Assembly (NCBI RefSeq): GCF_008704795.1
Contig: NZ_CP023690.1
Location: 6,954,501-7,018,500 of the forward strand
DNA length: 64,000 nucleotides
Source of the DNA: Streptomyces spectabilis
GTDB taxonomy: Bacteria > Actinomycetota > Actinomycetes > Streptomycetales > Streptomycetaceae
Direction: 5' to 3'
Positions within the stretch are counted from its first letter, which is position 1; the number at the start of each line of letters is the position of its first letter. The notes beneath the pieces are model-generated. The model saw only the letters and a list, made by a program, of their open reading frames with translations, searched no databases and had not been told where the DNA came from. A program made the position numbers and the translations under genes. Shown here piece after piece: positions 8,425 through 17,100 of this stretch.

Positions 8425-9654
8425 CTACCGGCCCGCGAACTTCTTGCTGACCGCGTCGTAGATGCCCTTGGCCTCGTCACCCAGGCGCGGGCCCGCCAGC
8501 CAGCCGGCCGTCACCGGGCCGATCGAGGTGTTCGACACCAGGGCGGGCTTGCCGTCCTTGCCGGCGGCGACCCAGCCACCGCCGGACGAACCGCCGGTCA
8601 TGGTGCAGCCGATGCGGTACATCGTCGGGTCGGGCTCACTGATCGAAAGGCGGCCCGGCTTGTCCGCGCACTGGTACTGCTCCTGGCCTTCGAACGGCGG
8701 CGCCGCCGGATAGCCCGTCGCCGTCATGTCCTTGATGTCCGGAACGGCCGGAGCGTTGAAGTCCACGGGCAGCGCGGCGCCGACCGTCTCCTCCAGGGAT
8801 TTGCCCTCGCTGCCCTTCTCCGGCGTCACATGGATCACCGCGAAGTCGTACGGAGCGCCCTTGCCGCCGGTCGGACCGCCCTGCTCGATCCACTGGTCGG
8901 AGGTCTGCGCCCAGTCGCCCCACCACACGCCGTACGGAGCGACTTCCTCCTTGGGCGCTCCCTGGAGCTCCGCGGCGGCCTTGCCGGTGTTGTTGTACGA
9001 GGGGACGAAGGCGATGTTCCGGTACCAGCCGCCCTTGGCGCCCGCGTGCACGCAGTGGCCCGCGGTCCACACCATGTTCGACTTGCCGGGGTTCTTCGGG
9101 TCCTTGACGACCGTGGCCGAGCAGACCATCGAGCCCTCGGGGCCGTCGAAGAACAGCTTCCCGGCCGCGGGGACCTGGTCGTGGTACGGCGCCTTCACGG
9201 ACGCCGCCTCGACCGGCTTCGGGGTCGGGTCCGTCACGCCCTGGTCGCCGGAGATGTCGTTCTCGTCGACGCCCCGGTCCGGGTTCTTGTCGGCGTCCCG
9301 CATGCGGTCCGGGTCCCACAGGCCCTCGATGATCGGGTTGACGAAATCGCCCGCCTCGCGCAGCCAGTCGTCCTTGTCCCAGTTCCGCCAGGCGCCGTCC
9401 TTCCACTTGTCGACGTCGATGCCGTGCTCCTTGAGCCGGTCCTCGATGTCGCCGGGAAGCTGGATCTTGCCGTCACCGTCGCCGTTGCCGCCCGGCTGGG
9501 ACGCGGACGAGTCGTCCTTGTCGTCGCCGGGACCACAGGCCGTCGCCGTCAGGACGAGGGCCGCGCCGAGCGCGACAGCGGCCGCCACGGGGGAGGTTCT
9601 GCCGCGCGCGCTTCGCCCACGACGGGCGGTGAAGAGCGGACGTATGGGTCGCAT
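8425..9654 (-). CDS. secreted trypsin-like serine peptidase (paralogue B), probable lipoprotein
   Basis: This 409-residue paralogue of the preceding gene has the same architecture: Arg-rich signal, LTATACGPGDDK, an acidic linker, a Trp-rich segment (KWKDGAWRNW), and a catalytic domain with WTAGHC, YDFAVIHV and GGSSGGGW. The ATG at 9654 has AGGGGG 8-9 nt upstream and is preferred over an upstream in-frame start at 9777. The two genes are a tandem duplication that has kept both coding and some promoter sequence. Each has its own terminator or promoter region, so they are separate units that may respond to the same signal. Confidence 0.85.
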   Translation of the reverse strand: MRPIRPLFTARRGRSARGRTSPVAAAVALGAALVLTATACGPGDDKDDSSASQPGGNGDGDGKIQLPGDIEDRLKEHGIDVDKWKDGAWRNWDKDDWLREAGDFVNPIIEGLWDPDRMRDADKNPDRGVDENDISGDQGVTDPTPKPVEAASVKAPYHDQVPAAGKLFFDGPEGSMVCSATVVKDPKNPGKSNMVWTAGHCVHAGAKGGWYRNIAFVPSYNNTGKAAAELQGAPKEEVAPYGVWWGDWAQTSDQWIEQGGPTGGKGAPYDFAVIHVTPEKGSEGKSLEETVGAALPVDFNAPAVPDIKDMTATGYPAAPPFEGQEQYQCADKPGRLSISEPDPTMYRIGCTMTGGSSGGGWVAAGKDGKPALVSNTSIGPVTAGWLAGPRLGDEAKGIYDAVSKKFAGR

Positions 9655-9707
9655 GGTGAGAATCCCCCTGGGCTTCGAATCGTTCCAAATGCCGGACATC
9701 GTGGCGT

Positions 9708-9751
9708 CGTACGCCATTTCGTACGGGCTCTGTTCGTACGAGTTCCGTACG
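9708..9751. promoter_or_regulatory. four CGTACG palindromes upstream of peptidase B
   Basis: CGTACG starts at 9708, 9720, 9735 and 9746. The cluster lies 54-97 bp before the start codon. Here it falls between the putative promoter and the gene, unlike at paralogue A. Confidence 0.35.
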
Positions 9752-9763
9752 TCTGTCGCAGCA

Positions 9764-9830
9764 GTGCCGTTCACCACTGGGCATCGCGGTGCTCAGGGGT
9801 TCTGAACACCTCGGTGCTGGTGAACGGCAC
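9764..9830. promoter_or_regulatory. 13-bp inverted repeat with inner palindrome, divergent region
   Basis: GTGCCGTTCACCA (9764-9776) is exactly complementary to TGGTGAACGGCAC (9818-9830). Between the arms lies GGTTCTGAACACC, itself near-palindromic. The size and nesting suit an operator or a cruciform more than a terminator. Confidence 0.45.
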
Positions 9831-9834
9831 CCCA

Positions 9835-9859
9835 CACTATGCCGGTGCCGTTGGGGACG
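9835..9859 (-). promoter_or_regulatory. 25-bp element shared with paralogue A, probable promoter
   Basis: This is the second copy of the element at 8140-8164; it would put the peptidase B transcript start about 175 nt before the start codon. Confidence 0.5.
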
Positions 9860-9862
9860 GCC

Positions 9863-9885
9863 GACGGAACGGCAACGGTTCCGTC
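9863..9885. promoter_or_regulatory. dyad GACGGAAC-N7-GTTCCGTC before the siderophore locus
   Basis: Perfect 8-bp arms with a 7-nt spacer lie 160 bp before the aminotransferase start and just upstream of peptidase B's promoter element. It is a plausible dimeric operator for the divergent region. It does not resemble an iron box. Confidence 0.45.
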
Positions 9886-10045
9886 ACGGCAAGGATCTTC
9901 GGGCAACCCGTGATCCCCCGCACTCACCGTCGTTGGTACATACGGGGGACACGCCACACGCGTTCAGCCCCCGCGTCAACTCGCCCGCCGCACCCGGCCG
10001 GATGCGACGGGCACCTGCCCAGTCCCAGCGGGAGGACGAAAAGCC

Positions 10046-11682
10046 GTGGCCGTGACCGAGCCTGTCCCCGCGGTGGTGTCCGCGGCGCACGAAGGGATTC
10101 TGCGCCGTCAGTCGGCGCGCGAGTCCGCCGCGCGCACCTATGCGCGCGCCCTGCCGATCGTGCCCGTCCGCGCGCGGGGGATGACGATCGAGGGCGCTGA
10201 CGGGCAGCGCTATCTGGACTGCCTCTCCGGCGCGGGCACCCTCGCCCTCGGGCACAACCACCCCGTCGTCCTCGAAGCCATCCGCGCGGTCCTCGACTCC
10301 GGCGCGCCCCTGCACGTCCTCGACCTGGCCACACCGGTCAAGGACGCCTTCACCACCGAGCTGTTCCGCACCCTCCCGCGCGGCTTCGCGGAGCGCGCAC
10401 GCGTCCAGTTCTGCGGTCCCGCGGGTACGGACGCGGTGGAGGCGGCCCTGAAACTGGTGCGCGCCGCCACCGGACGCGAAGGGCTGCTCGCCTTCACCGG
10501 CGCGTATCACGGCATGACGGCGGGGGCGCTCGAAGCATCCGGCGGCGCGCGGGACGTACGAGTGGCGCGCCTGCCCTATCCGCAGGACTACCGCTGCCCC
10601 TTCGGCATCGGCGGACCCCGTGGCGCCGAACTCGCGGCCCGCTGGACCGAGAGCATGCTCGACGACTCCAAGTCCGGCGTCCCCGCCCCGGCGGGGATGA
10701 TCGTCGAACCCGTACAGGGCGAGGGCGGCGTGCTCCCCGCCCCCGACGCCTGGATGCGCCGGATGCGCGACATCACGGCCGCACGCGGCATCCCGCTCAT
10801 CGCGGACGAAGTGCAGACGGGCGTCGGGCGCACCGGCGCCTTCTGGGCCGTCGAGCACAGCGGCGTCGTGCCCGACGTCCTCGTCCTCTCCAAGGCCATC
10901 GGCGGCAGCCTGCCGCTCGCCGTCGTCGTCTACCGCGACGACCTCGACGTCTGGCCACCCGGCGCCCACGCGGGCACCTTCCGCGGCAACCAGCTCGCCA
11001 TGGCGGCGGGCGCTGCCACCTTGGCGTACGTCCGTGAGAACCGCCTCGCCGAGCGCGCCGCCGACCTCGGCACCCGCATGCTCGCCGGGCTGCGCTCCCT
11101 GGCCCACGAGCACTCCGACATCGGCGACGTACGCGGACGCGGCTCATGCTCGGCGTCGAACTGGTCGACCCGAACGGCCGCCAACCCACCCTGAACGGCG
11201 GCGATTTCGACCAGGCGAGGGGCGTCTCCCGAAACGACGACCCGTCTGCCGCGGCGGCGGACGGGCGACCCGGAACCGCACCCGACTCCGCCCCGCGCGA
11301 CCACCACTCCGGCTCCGCCCGCACGATCCCCGCCGCACGGCAGGGCGGCCCCCGCACGGCAAGCACCCGAATCGAAGGCGCTCATTCCCACCCCTCTCAG
11401 CCCGACGGGGCCACGGCGGGCGAACACGCCGACCTCCATCAGCGCCCGAGCGACACCGCGCACGGCCTTCCGGAAACCCGCCCCCACCCACCGGCCCCCG
11501 AACTCGCCGCCGCCGTGCAGCGGGAGTGCCTGCGCCGCGGTCTCATCGTCGAACTCGGCGGACGCCACTCCAGCGTCGTACGGCTCCTGCCTCCCCTCAC
11601 CATCACCGACGAACAGGCGACCGCCGTCCTCGATCGCCTCGCCGACGCAGTCGTCACGGCGACGCGCGCCCAGCACCGGTAG
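10046..11682 (+). pseudogene. diaminobutyrate-type PLP aminotransferase, frameshifted and with C-terminal insertion
   Basis: The reading is a class III aminotransferase of the 2,4-diaminobutyrate:2-oxoglutarate type (as in rhizobactin RhbA). It has the GTDAVEAALKL phosphate loop, ADEVQTGVGRTG (Asp for the PLP nitrogen) and VLSKAIGG with the Schiff-base Lys. After DVRGRG the frame breaks: 11141-11148 reads GGC TC ATG, where one C appears missing from an expected GGC CTC ATG. The original frame stops at 11194. The correct continuation runs from 11144 to the TGA at 11682 and recovers MLGVELVDP and LRRGLIVELGGRH. Between these, about 105 codons (near 11180-11495) of Arg/Pro/Ser-rich sequence have no counterpart in the family as I know it. 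It is either a real pseudogene or a sequencing error. GTG 10046 follows GGGAGGA. Confidence 0.8.
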
Positions 11683-11825
11683 CCACCGCTTCCCACGCCC
11701 CGCTGCCCGCCACCCCCTTCCTCGCTGATCACGCCGGAGCCGGACCGCCCCGGTGGCAGCCGACCCTTCCCCGTCCCCGCCCTGCCCGTCGCCACACGGA
11801 GCTCGACACCACGCAAGGAAGCCCC

Positions 11826-14189
11826 TTGAACGCCACCCCTGCATCGGACGGCCGTCCCCAACCGCACCCGTCTGGCGCCTGCGGCACGCAATCCCCGTCG
11901 GCTGCGGAGTCCGGCACAGTCCCTCAGCAGAAGGGCAGGACTCACGAGGCCAAGCGCCTGCCGCACGGCACCGCCGACTTCCTCGACCACCCCGACCCGC
12001 AGGTCGCCGCGCAAGCCGCCGCCGTCGAGAACCTGCTGCGCTGCTGGGTGCGGGAGAACGGCATCACCGCCCCCGACCACGGCTCCCTCCGCATCCCCCT
12101 CCACGCCAGCGCCACCGCCCTGCTGGTCCCCGTCGACTACTGGTCCCCCACCGGTTGGCACCGCTTCGGCCTCCCCTATCTGGAGGACGACCCCGACGCG
12201 GCGCCCCCGGTCGACGCGGTCACGGTCGCGGCCCTCCTGACCCGCGAAACCGCCTCCATGGAGGAAGGCAGCCCGACCGCCCCCGAGCCCACCGACGCAC
12301 ACCGCGCCGAGCAGGCCGACTCCTCGAGCGGGCAGGAACAGGCCCCGGTCAAGCCCGGGTTGGACGCTCCAACCGTGTCGGATGCGGTGCCATCGGCTCC
12401 CCAGGCGTCGGAGTCGACGACGTCTGAGGCGAAGGTGCCAGAGGTCGAGGTGCCCGAGGCTGGGGCGCCCGAAGCCAAGTCCCCCGAAGCCAAGGCCCCT
12501 GAAGTCGAAGGTCCGGAGGGCGAAGGTCCTGAGGCCAGGGCTCTGACCCCGAGCGCCGCGACCCAGCCGCCCAGCCCTCAGATGCCCACCCGGCAGCCAC
12601 CGACGGGCCTCCCGGCACCGGACGCAACCGGCCCGGCCCCGGCCGGAGTCCTCTCCGGCTCAGCCCCAGCCACCGGCGCAACCGCGCCGCCCGATGAGCC
12701 CAGGACGTCCACGCCCGCGGCCCAGGAGTCCACGGACGGCGCCGATCTCGTCGCCCGCGTCGCCGACTCCGTCCGCCGTACCGCCGACTTCCTCGCCGAC
12801 CGCAGGGACAACCTGGACGACACCCCCGATCTCTTCCTCGCCGCCGAACAGTCCCTCCTCCTCGGTCACCCCCTGCACCCGACCCCGAAGAGCCGCGAGG
12901 GCCTCTCCACCACCGAATCCCGGCTCTACTCACCGGAGTTGCGCGGCTCCTTCCCCTTGCACTGGCTGGCGGTCGATCACTCCGTTCTGGCCAAGGCGTC
13001 GGCTTGGACCGAGCGGGGCCGCACCGTTCCGGCCGAGCAGCTCACTGCCCGCCTGGCCGGTCCCGGTCTGGCGCCGCCGGACGGCCATGCCCTGCTCCCC
13101 GTGCACCCGTGGCAGATGAGGGAACTCAAGCACCGCCCCGAAGCCGCCGAGCTCCTGGCCGCCGGCCTCCTCAAGGACTGCGGCCCGCACGGCGCGCCCT
13201 GGTGCCCCACCTCCTCCGTACGCACCCTCTACCGGTCCGGCGCCCCGGCCATGCTGAAGCTGTCCCTGGGGCTGCGCATCACCAACTCCCGTCGTGAGAA
13301 CCTCCGCAAAGAACTCCACCGCGGCGTCGAGGTCCACCGCCTGCTGCGCAGCGGCCTCGGCGAACAGTGGCAGGCCGTCCACCCCGGCTTCGACGTGATC
13401 CGCGACCCCGCCTGGCTCGCCGTCACTGGAGCGGACGGAAACCCCGTCGCCGGGCTCGACGTCATGATCCGGCACAACCCCTTCGGCCCCACCGACGACG
13501 CCACCTGCATCGCAGGCCTCGTCTCGCCCCGGCCGACCGGGCAGTTCAGCGGTCCGGACCGCCCGCCGATGCGCTCCCGGCTCGCCGAGATCATCACCCG
13601 CCTCGCCGGACGCACCGGCCGACCGCGCGGAGCCGTGGCCACGGAGTGGTTCCTGCGCTACCTGGAAAGCGTCGTCCGCCCCGTGCTGTGGCTGGACAGC
13701 GAGGCAGGCGTCGCCTTGGAAGCCCACCAGCAGAACACCCTGCTGCTGCTCGACTCCGAAGGCTGGCCCACCGGCGGTCGCTACCGGGACAACCAGGGCT
13801 ACTACTTCCGCGAGTCCCGCCGCACCGAGCTGGAGAAGCGACTTCCCGGCATCGGGCAGCACAGCGACACCTTCGTCTCCGACGAGGTGACCGACGAGCG
13901 CTTCGCCTACTACCTCGGCATCAACAACGTCCTCGGCCTCATCGGAGCCCTCGGGTCCCAACGCCTGGCAGACGAACGGCTGTTGATCGCTGCCTTCCGC
14001 CGCTTCCTCACCGACGCTGCCTCGGGGCCCGGCCGACTGCGCACCCCCCTGCCCGCCCGACTGCTCGACTCACCCGTGCTGCGCTGCAAGGCCAACCTGC
14101 TGACCCGGCTGCACGGCCTCGATGAACTGGTCGGCCCCGTCGACACCCAATCCGTCTACGTCACCATCGCCAACCCCCTCCACATGTGA
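11826..14189 (+). CDS. NIS siderophore synthetase (IucA/IucC family) with long disordered insertion
   Basis: This ATP-dependent enzyme condenses a carboxylic acid such as citrate with an amine or hydroxamate, adenylating the acid. The 787-residue product shows GHPLHPTPKSREG (nucleotide/substrate loop), a LKLSLGLRITNSRREN motif, and HQQNTLLLL with GGRYRDNQGYYFRES near the active site. The C-terminal part is the FhuF-like domain. Residues about 140-310 (12240-12750) are low-complexity, with PEAK/PEVE/PEA units in tandem. They interrupt the N-terminal domain between LLTRETA and LVARVADSVRR, which are normally close. The TTG at 11826 is chosen for AAGGA 6-7 nt upstream. It is the second gene of the siderophore locus. 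Type A or B specificity is undecided. Confidence 0.85.
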   Translation: MNATPASDGRPQPHPSGACGTQSPSAAESGTVPQQKGRTHEAKRLPHGTADFLDHPDPQVAAQAAAVENLLRCWVRENGITAPDHGSLRIPLHASATALLVPVDYWSPTGWHRFGLPYLEDDPDAAPPVDAVTVAALLTRETASMEEGSPTAPEPTDAHRAEQADSSSGQEQAPVKPGLDAPTVSDAVPSAPQASESTTSEAKVPEVEVPEAGAPEAKSPEAKAPEVEGPEGEGPEARALTPSAATQPPSPQMPTRQPPTGLPAPDATGPAPAGVLSGSAPATGATAPPDEPRTSTPAAQESTDGADLVARVADSVRRTADFLADRRDNLDDTPDLFLAAEQSLLLGHPLHPTPKSREGLSTTESRLYSPELRGSFPLHWLAVDHSVLAKASAWTERGRTVPAEQLTARLAGPGLAPPDGHALLPVHPWQMRELKHRPEAAELLAAGLLKDCGPHGAPWCPTSSVRTLYRSGAPAMLKLSLGLRITNSRRENLRKELHRGVEVHRLLRSGLGEQWQAVHPGFDVIRDPAWLAVTGADGNPVAGLDVMIRHNPFGPTDDATCIAGLVSPRPTGQFSGPDRPPMRSRLAEIITRLAGRTGRPRGAVATEWFLRYLESVVRPVLWLDSEAGVALEAHQQNTLLLLDSEGWPTGGRYRDNQGYYFRESRRTELEKRLPGIGQHSDTFVSDEVTDERFAYYLGINNVLGLIGALGSQRLADERLLIAAFRRFLTDAASGPGRLRTPLPARLLDSPVLRCKANLLTRLHGLDELVGPVDTQSVYVTIANPLHM

Positions 14190-14301
14190 ACCCTCCATTG
14201 CTCCGCCGACGCTGCCCCTGACCCCTGCCCGTCATGACCCACCCCTGAGGACCACACCCGGCCCCCACCGCACCCCGCCCCCAGCCGAGAGGAGCGACGT
14301 C

Positions 14302-15078
14302 GTGCCTCCCACCGACGCGAGCACTGACGCCGGAACCGGGCCCGCCACCGCGGGCACGACGGACTTCGAAGAGACCCTCGACCTGCGGCTGTCCGACGAA
14401 CTCGGCGCGCTGACCACCCAGAACGACGGGCAGGCGGCCCGCGCGGCACCCGACACCCCTGGTGCCGCACGGCCGACGGCAGGCGGGGCGGGCGCCCCGG
14501 CGCCGGAAGACCTCCTTGACCACATCGCGGCCTGGGGCCCGGCAGCCACCGCCGCCGGCCCCTTCCAACTCGTCCCCGTCCACCCCGAAGACGACCTGAC
14601 GCTCATCAGCCGGTGGATGAACGACCCCGCCATCGCCGCGTTCTGGGAACTCGCAGGCCCCCCGTCCGTCACAGAGGCGCACCTGCGCGCCCAGTTCGAC
14701 GGAGACGGACGCAGCGTCCCGTGCCTCGGTGTCCTCGCGGGCACCGCCATGAGCTACTGGGAGATCTACCGTGCCGACCTCGATCCGCTGGCGCGCCATT
14801 ACCAAGGCCGACCCCACGACACCGGAATTCACCTCCTGATCGGTGGCGTCGCCGACCGCGGCCGAGGTCTCGGCAGCACCTTGCTCAGAGCCGTCGCCGA
14901 TCTCGTACTCGACAACCGCCCCTCCTGCGCACGTGTCGTAGCAGAACCAGACCTGCGCAACACCCCCTCCGTCTCCGCCTTTCTCAGCGCCGGCTTCCGC
15001 TTCGCAGCCGAGGTCGACCTTCCCGACAAGCGCGCCGCGCTGATGATCCGCGACCGGGCACTGCGTGACCTGCTCTGA
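14302..15078 (+). CDS. GNAT acetyltransferase of the siderophore (RhbD/IucB) type
   Basis: In related loci this enzyme acetylates an N-hydroxylated diamine to give the hydroxamate arm. The 258-residue product has an acidic, Ala/Gly-rich N-terminal extension of about 80 residues. The acetyltransferase domain follows: HPEDDLTLISRWMNDP, then SYWEIYRADLD, then GIHLLIG with RGRGLGSTLLRA for acetyl-CoA binding, and a C-terminal SAGF motif. GTG 14302 is preceded by GAGAGGAG. It lies 112 bp after the first NIS gene. The substrate-making oxygenase and decarboxylase are not encoded nearby, so the substrate is uncertain. Confidence 0.82.
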   Translation: MPPTDASTDAGTGPATAGTTDFEETLDLRLSDELGALTTQNDGQAARAAPDTPGAARPTAGGAGAPAPEDLLDHIAAWGPAATAAGPFQLVPVHPEDDLTLISRWMNDPAIAAFWELAGPPSVTEAHLRAQFDGDGRSVPCLGVLAGTAMSYWEIYRADLDPLARHYQGRPHDTGIHLLIGGVADRGRGLGSTLLRAVADLVLDNRPSCARVVAEPDLRNTPSVSAFLSAGFRFAAEVDLPDKRAALMIRDRALRDLL

Positions 15079-15160
15079 CCCGCTCACCACGACCTTGCTC
15101 ACAGCGACCCGCTCACCACGACCTGCTCACAGCGACCCACCACTGCGACCTGCTCACTTC
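15077..15160 (+). repeat. three tandem 27-29 bp repeats between acetyltransferase and NIS gene
   Basis: Units GACCCGCTCACCACGACC... occupy 15077-15105, 15106-15133 and, degenerate, 15134-15160. Each ends with GCTCAC followed by a short tail. The first overlaps the acetyltransferase stop codon. It ends about 25 bp before the RBS of the next gene and may affect coupling. Confidence 0.75.
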
Positions 15161-15206
15161 TCATACACCGCTCGACCCGATCCGGTTCCCTCCCAGAGGA
15201 GTCCCC

Positions 15207-17060
15207 GTGCCGAATCCCTCAGGACCCCGCCAACCCCACGACACCACCGCGCTCTACGATCCGCCCGAGCTGACACACGAGCGCTGGGAGCAGGCAGGCC
15301 GACGGCTGCTTGCCAAGATCATCAGTGAGTTCGCGTACGAAGAGATCATCCAGCCGGTTCCCGCGGACGGAGGCGAGGACTCGGGCACGTACCACCTCCA
15401 CCTCGACGAACTCCCCGCGGGCGAGCAGCCCCGCCCTCTCCTCACCTTCCGGGCCCGGCGCGGCGCCTACGGCAGCTGGCGCGTGGACCCGGCCAGCCTG
15501 GCCCTCGCCGAAGGCGCCGACCGGCCCCGGCCACTGACCGACCCGCTGCGGTTCCTGACCGCCGCGCGCCGCACCCTCGGCCTGGACGGCGCCACGCTCG
15601 GACACCTCATCCGCGAACTGACCCTCACCCTCAGCGCCGACACCCGCCTCGACGATGGCGCGCTCAGCGCGGCCGAGCTGGCCGACCTCGGATACGCGGA
15701 ACTCGAAGGGCACCAGACCGGCCACCCCTGGCTCGTCCTCAACAAAGGCCGCATCGGCTTCTCCGCGACCGACGCCCGGCACTGGGCACCCGAGGCCCGC
15801 ACCAGCGCGACCATCCCCTGGATCGCGGTCCACACCAGCCTCGCCACCTACCGGGGCGTGGCCGGCCTCGACACCTCCGACAAGCTCTACGCCCGCGAAC
15901 TCACCGCCGCCACGGAGGAGTCCTACGCCGCCATACTCCGCGCGCGGGGCCACGATCCGGAGGAGTACCTCTACCTGCCGGTCCACCCCTGGCAGTGGGA
16001 CGACGTCGTGCTGCCCCTCTTCGCCCCCTCCGTCGCCGCCGGAAAGGTCGTCCCGCTGCCGACCGACGGCGATCTGCGCTTGCCCCAGCAATCCATCCGT
16101 ACATTCCTGAACACCACACACCCCGACCGGCACACCATCAAGCTGCCGCTGTCGGTCCTCAACACCCTGGTGTGGCGGGGACTGCCCACGGAGCGCACAC
16201 TCGCGGCCCCGGCCGTCACCTCCTGGGTGCACGCCTTGCGTGACACCGACCCGTTCCTGCGTGACGAGTGCCGGGTCATCCTCCTCGGAGAGGTCGCATC
16301 CGTAGCGGTCGAGCACCCCGTATACGACTCACTGCCGGAAGTTCCCTATCAGTACAAGGAACTGCTGGGCGCCATCTGGCGCGAGCCCCTCACGCGCTAC
16401 CTCGCGCCGGGGGAGCGCGCCCGCACCCTCGCCTGCCTGCTGCACACCGATCCGCAGGGGCGCGCGGTCGTCGCCGAACTCATCGAGCGCTCCGGGCTGA
16501 CGCCGACTGTCTGGCTGAGCCACCTGTTCACAGCGCTCCTGCCGCCCCTGCTCCACTTCCTCTACCGGTACGGCACGGTGTTCTCGCCCCACGGTGAGAA
16601 CACCATTGTTGTTTTCGACGACAGTGACGTCCCGGTACGGCTCGCGGTGAAGGACTTCGTAGACGACGTGAACGTCAGCGCCGAGCGTGTGCCGGAGCAC
16701 GATTCCATGCCCCCCGCCGTGCGCGACATCCTGCTGACCGAGCCCCCCGCCTTCCTCACCCAGTTCATCCACGCGGGGCTCTTCGTCGGTGTCTTCCGCT
16801 ATCTGGCGCCGCTGTGCGAGGAGCAACTGGGTGTCGCCGAATCCGACTTCTGGGCCCTCGTCCGCGCCGAGATCCTGCGCCACCAGGCTCGCGTCCCCGA
16901 GCTCAAAGAGCGCTACGAGATGTTCGACCTGCTCACTCCCCGTATCGACAGGCTCTGTCTGAACCGCAACCGGCTCCACCTCGACGGCTACCGCGACCGC
17001 GCCGAGCGCCCGCACGCCGCCGTTCACGGGACCGTGCCGAACCCGCTCCACCAGCCTTGA
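15207..17060 (+). CDS. NIS siderophore synthetase (IucA/IucC family, second)
   Basis: A 617-residue, normal-length NIS synthetase. It shows GHPWLVLNKGRIGFS (the KGR form of the nucleotide loop seen in IucC/DesD-like enzymes), LPVHPWQWDD, LPQQSIRTFLN, TIKLPLSVLNTLVWRGLP and SPHGENTIVVFDD, then the FhuF-like C-terminus ending in NPLHQP. Unlike its upstream partner it has no disordered insertion. GTG 15207 follows GAGGAG. It probably performs the second condensation of a siderophore whose first arm is joined by the other synthetase. It ends 40 bp before dinG. Confidence 0.88.
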   Translation: MPNPSGPRQPHDTTALYDPPELTHERWEQAGRRLLAKIISEFAYEEIIQPVPADGGEDSGTYHLHLDELPAGEQPRPLLTFRARRGAYGSWRVDPASLALAEGADRPRPLTDPLRFLTAARRTLGLDGATLGHLIRELTLTLSADTRLDDGALSAAELADLGYAELEGHQTGHPWLVLNKGRIGFSATDARHWAPEARTSATIPWIAVHTSLATYRGVAGLDTSDKLYARELTAATEESYAAILRARGHDPEEYLYLPVHPWQWDDVVLPLFAPSVAAGKVVPLPTDGDLRLPQQSIRTFLNTTHPDRHTIKLPLSVLNTLVWRGLPTERTLAAPAVTSWVHALRDTDPFLRDECRVILLGEVASVAVEHPVYDSLPEVPYQYKELLGAIWREPLTRYLAPGERARTLACLLHTDPQGRAVVAELIERSGLTPTVWLSHLFTALLPPLLHFLYRYGTVFSPHGENTIVVFDDSDVPVRLAVKDFVDDVNVSAERVPEHDSMPPAVRDILLTEPPAFLTQFIHAGLFVGVFRYLAPLCEEQLGVAESDFWALVRAEILRHQARVPELKERYEMFDLLTPRIDRLCLNRNRLHLDGYRDRAERPHAAVHGTVPNPLHQP

Positions 17061-17100
17061 GCGCGGCGTTGTCAGTGGGGCACCGTAGGGTGGTCGGGCT

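Noticed and set aside
9860..10045. Iron box before the siderophore locus
   Set aside because: No TTAGGTTAGGC-like sequence found on either strand; the dyad there has a different sequence.
11141..11148. Programmed frameshift in the aminotransferase
   Set aside because: No slippery heptamer or downstream structure typical of recoding; a missing C is simpler.
11146..11682. Separate small gene starting at ATG 11146
   Set aside because: Its start reads MLGVELVDP, the direct continuation of the aminotransferase; a frameshift explains it better than a new gene.
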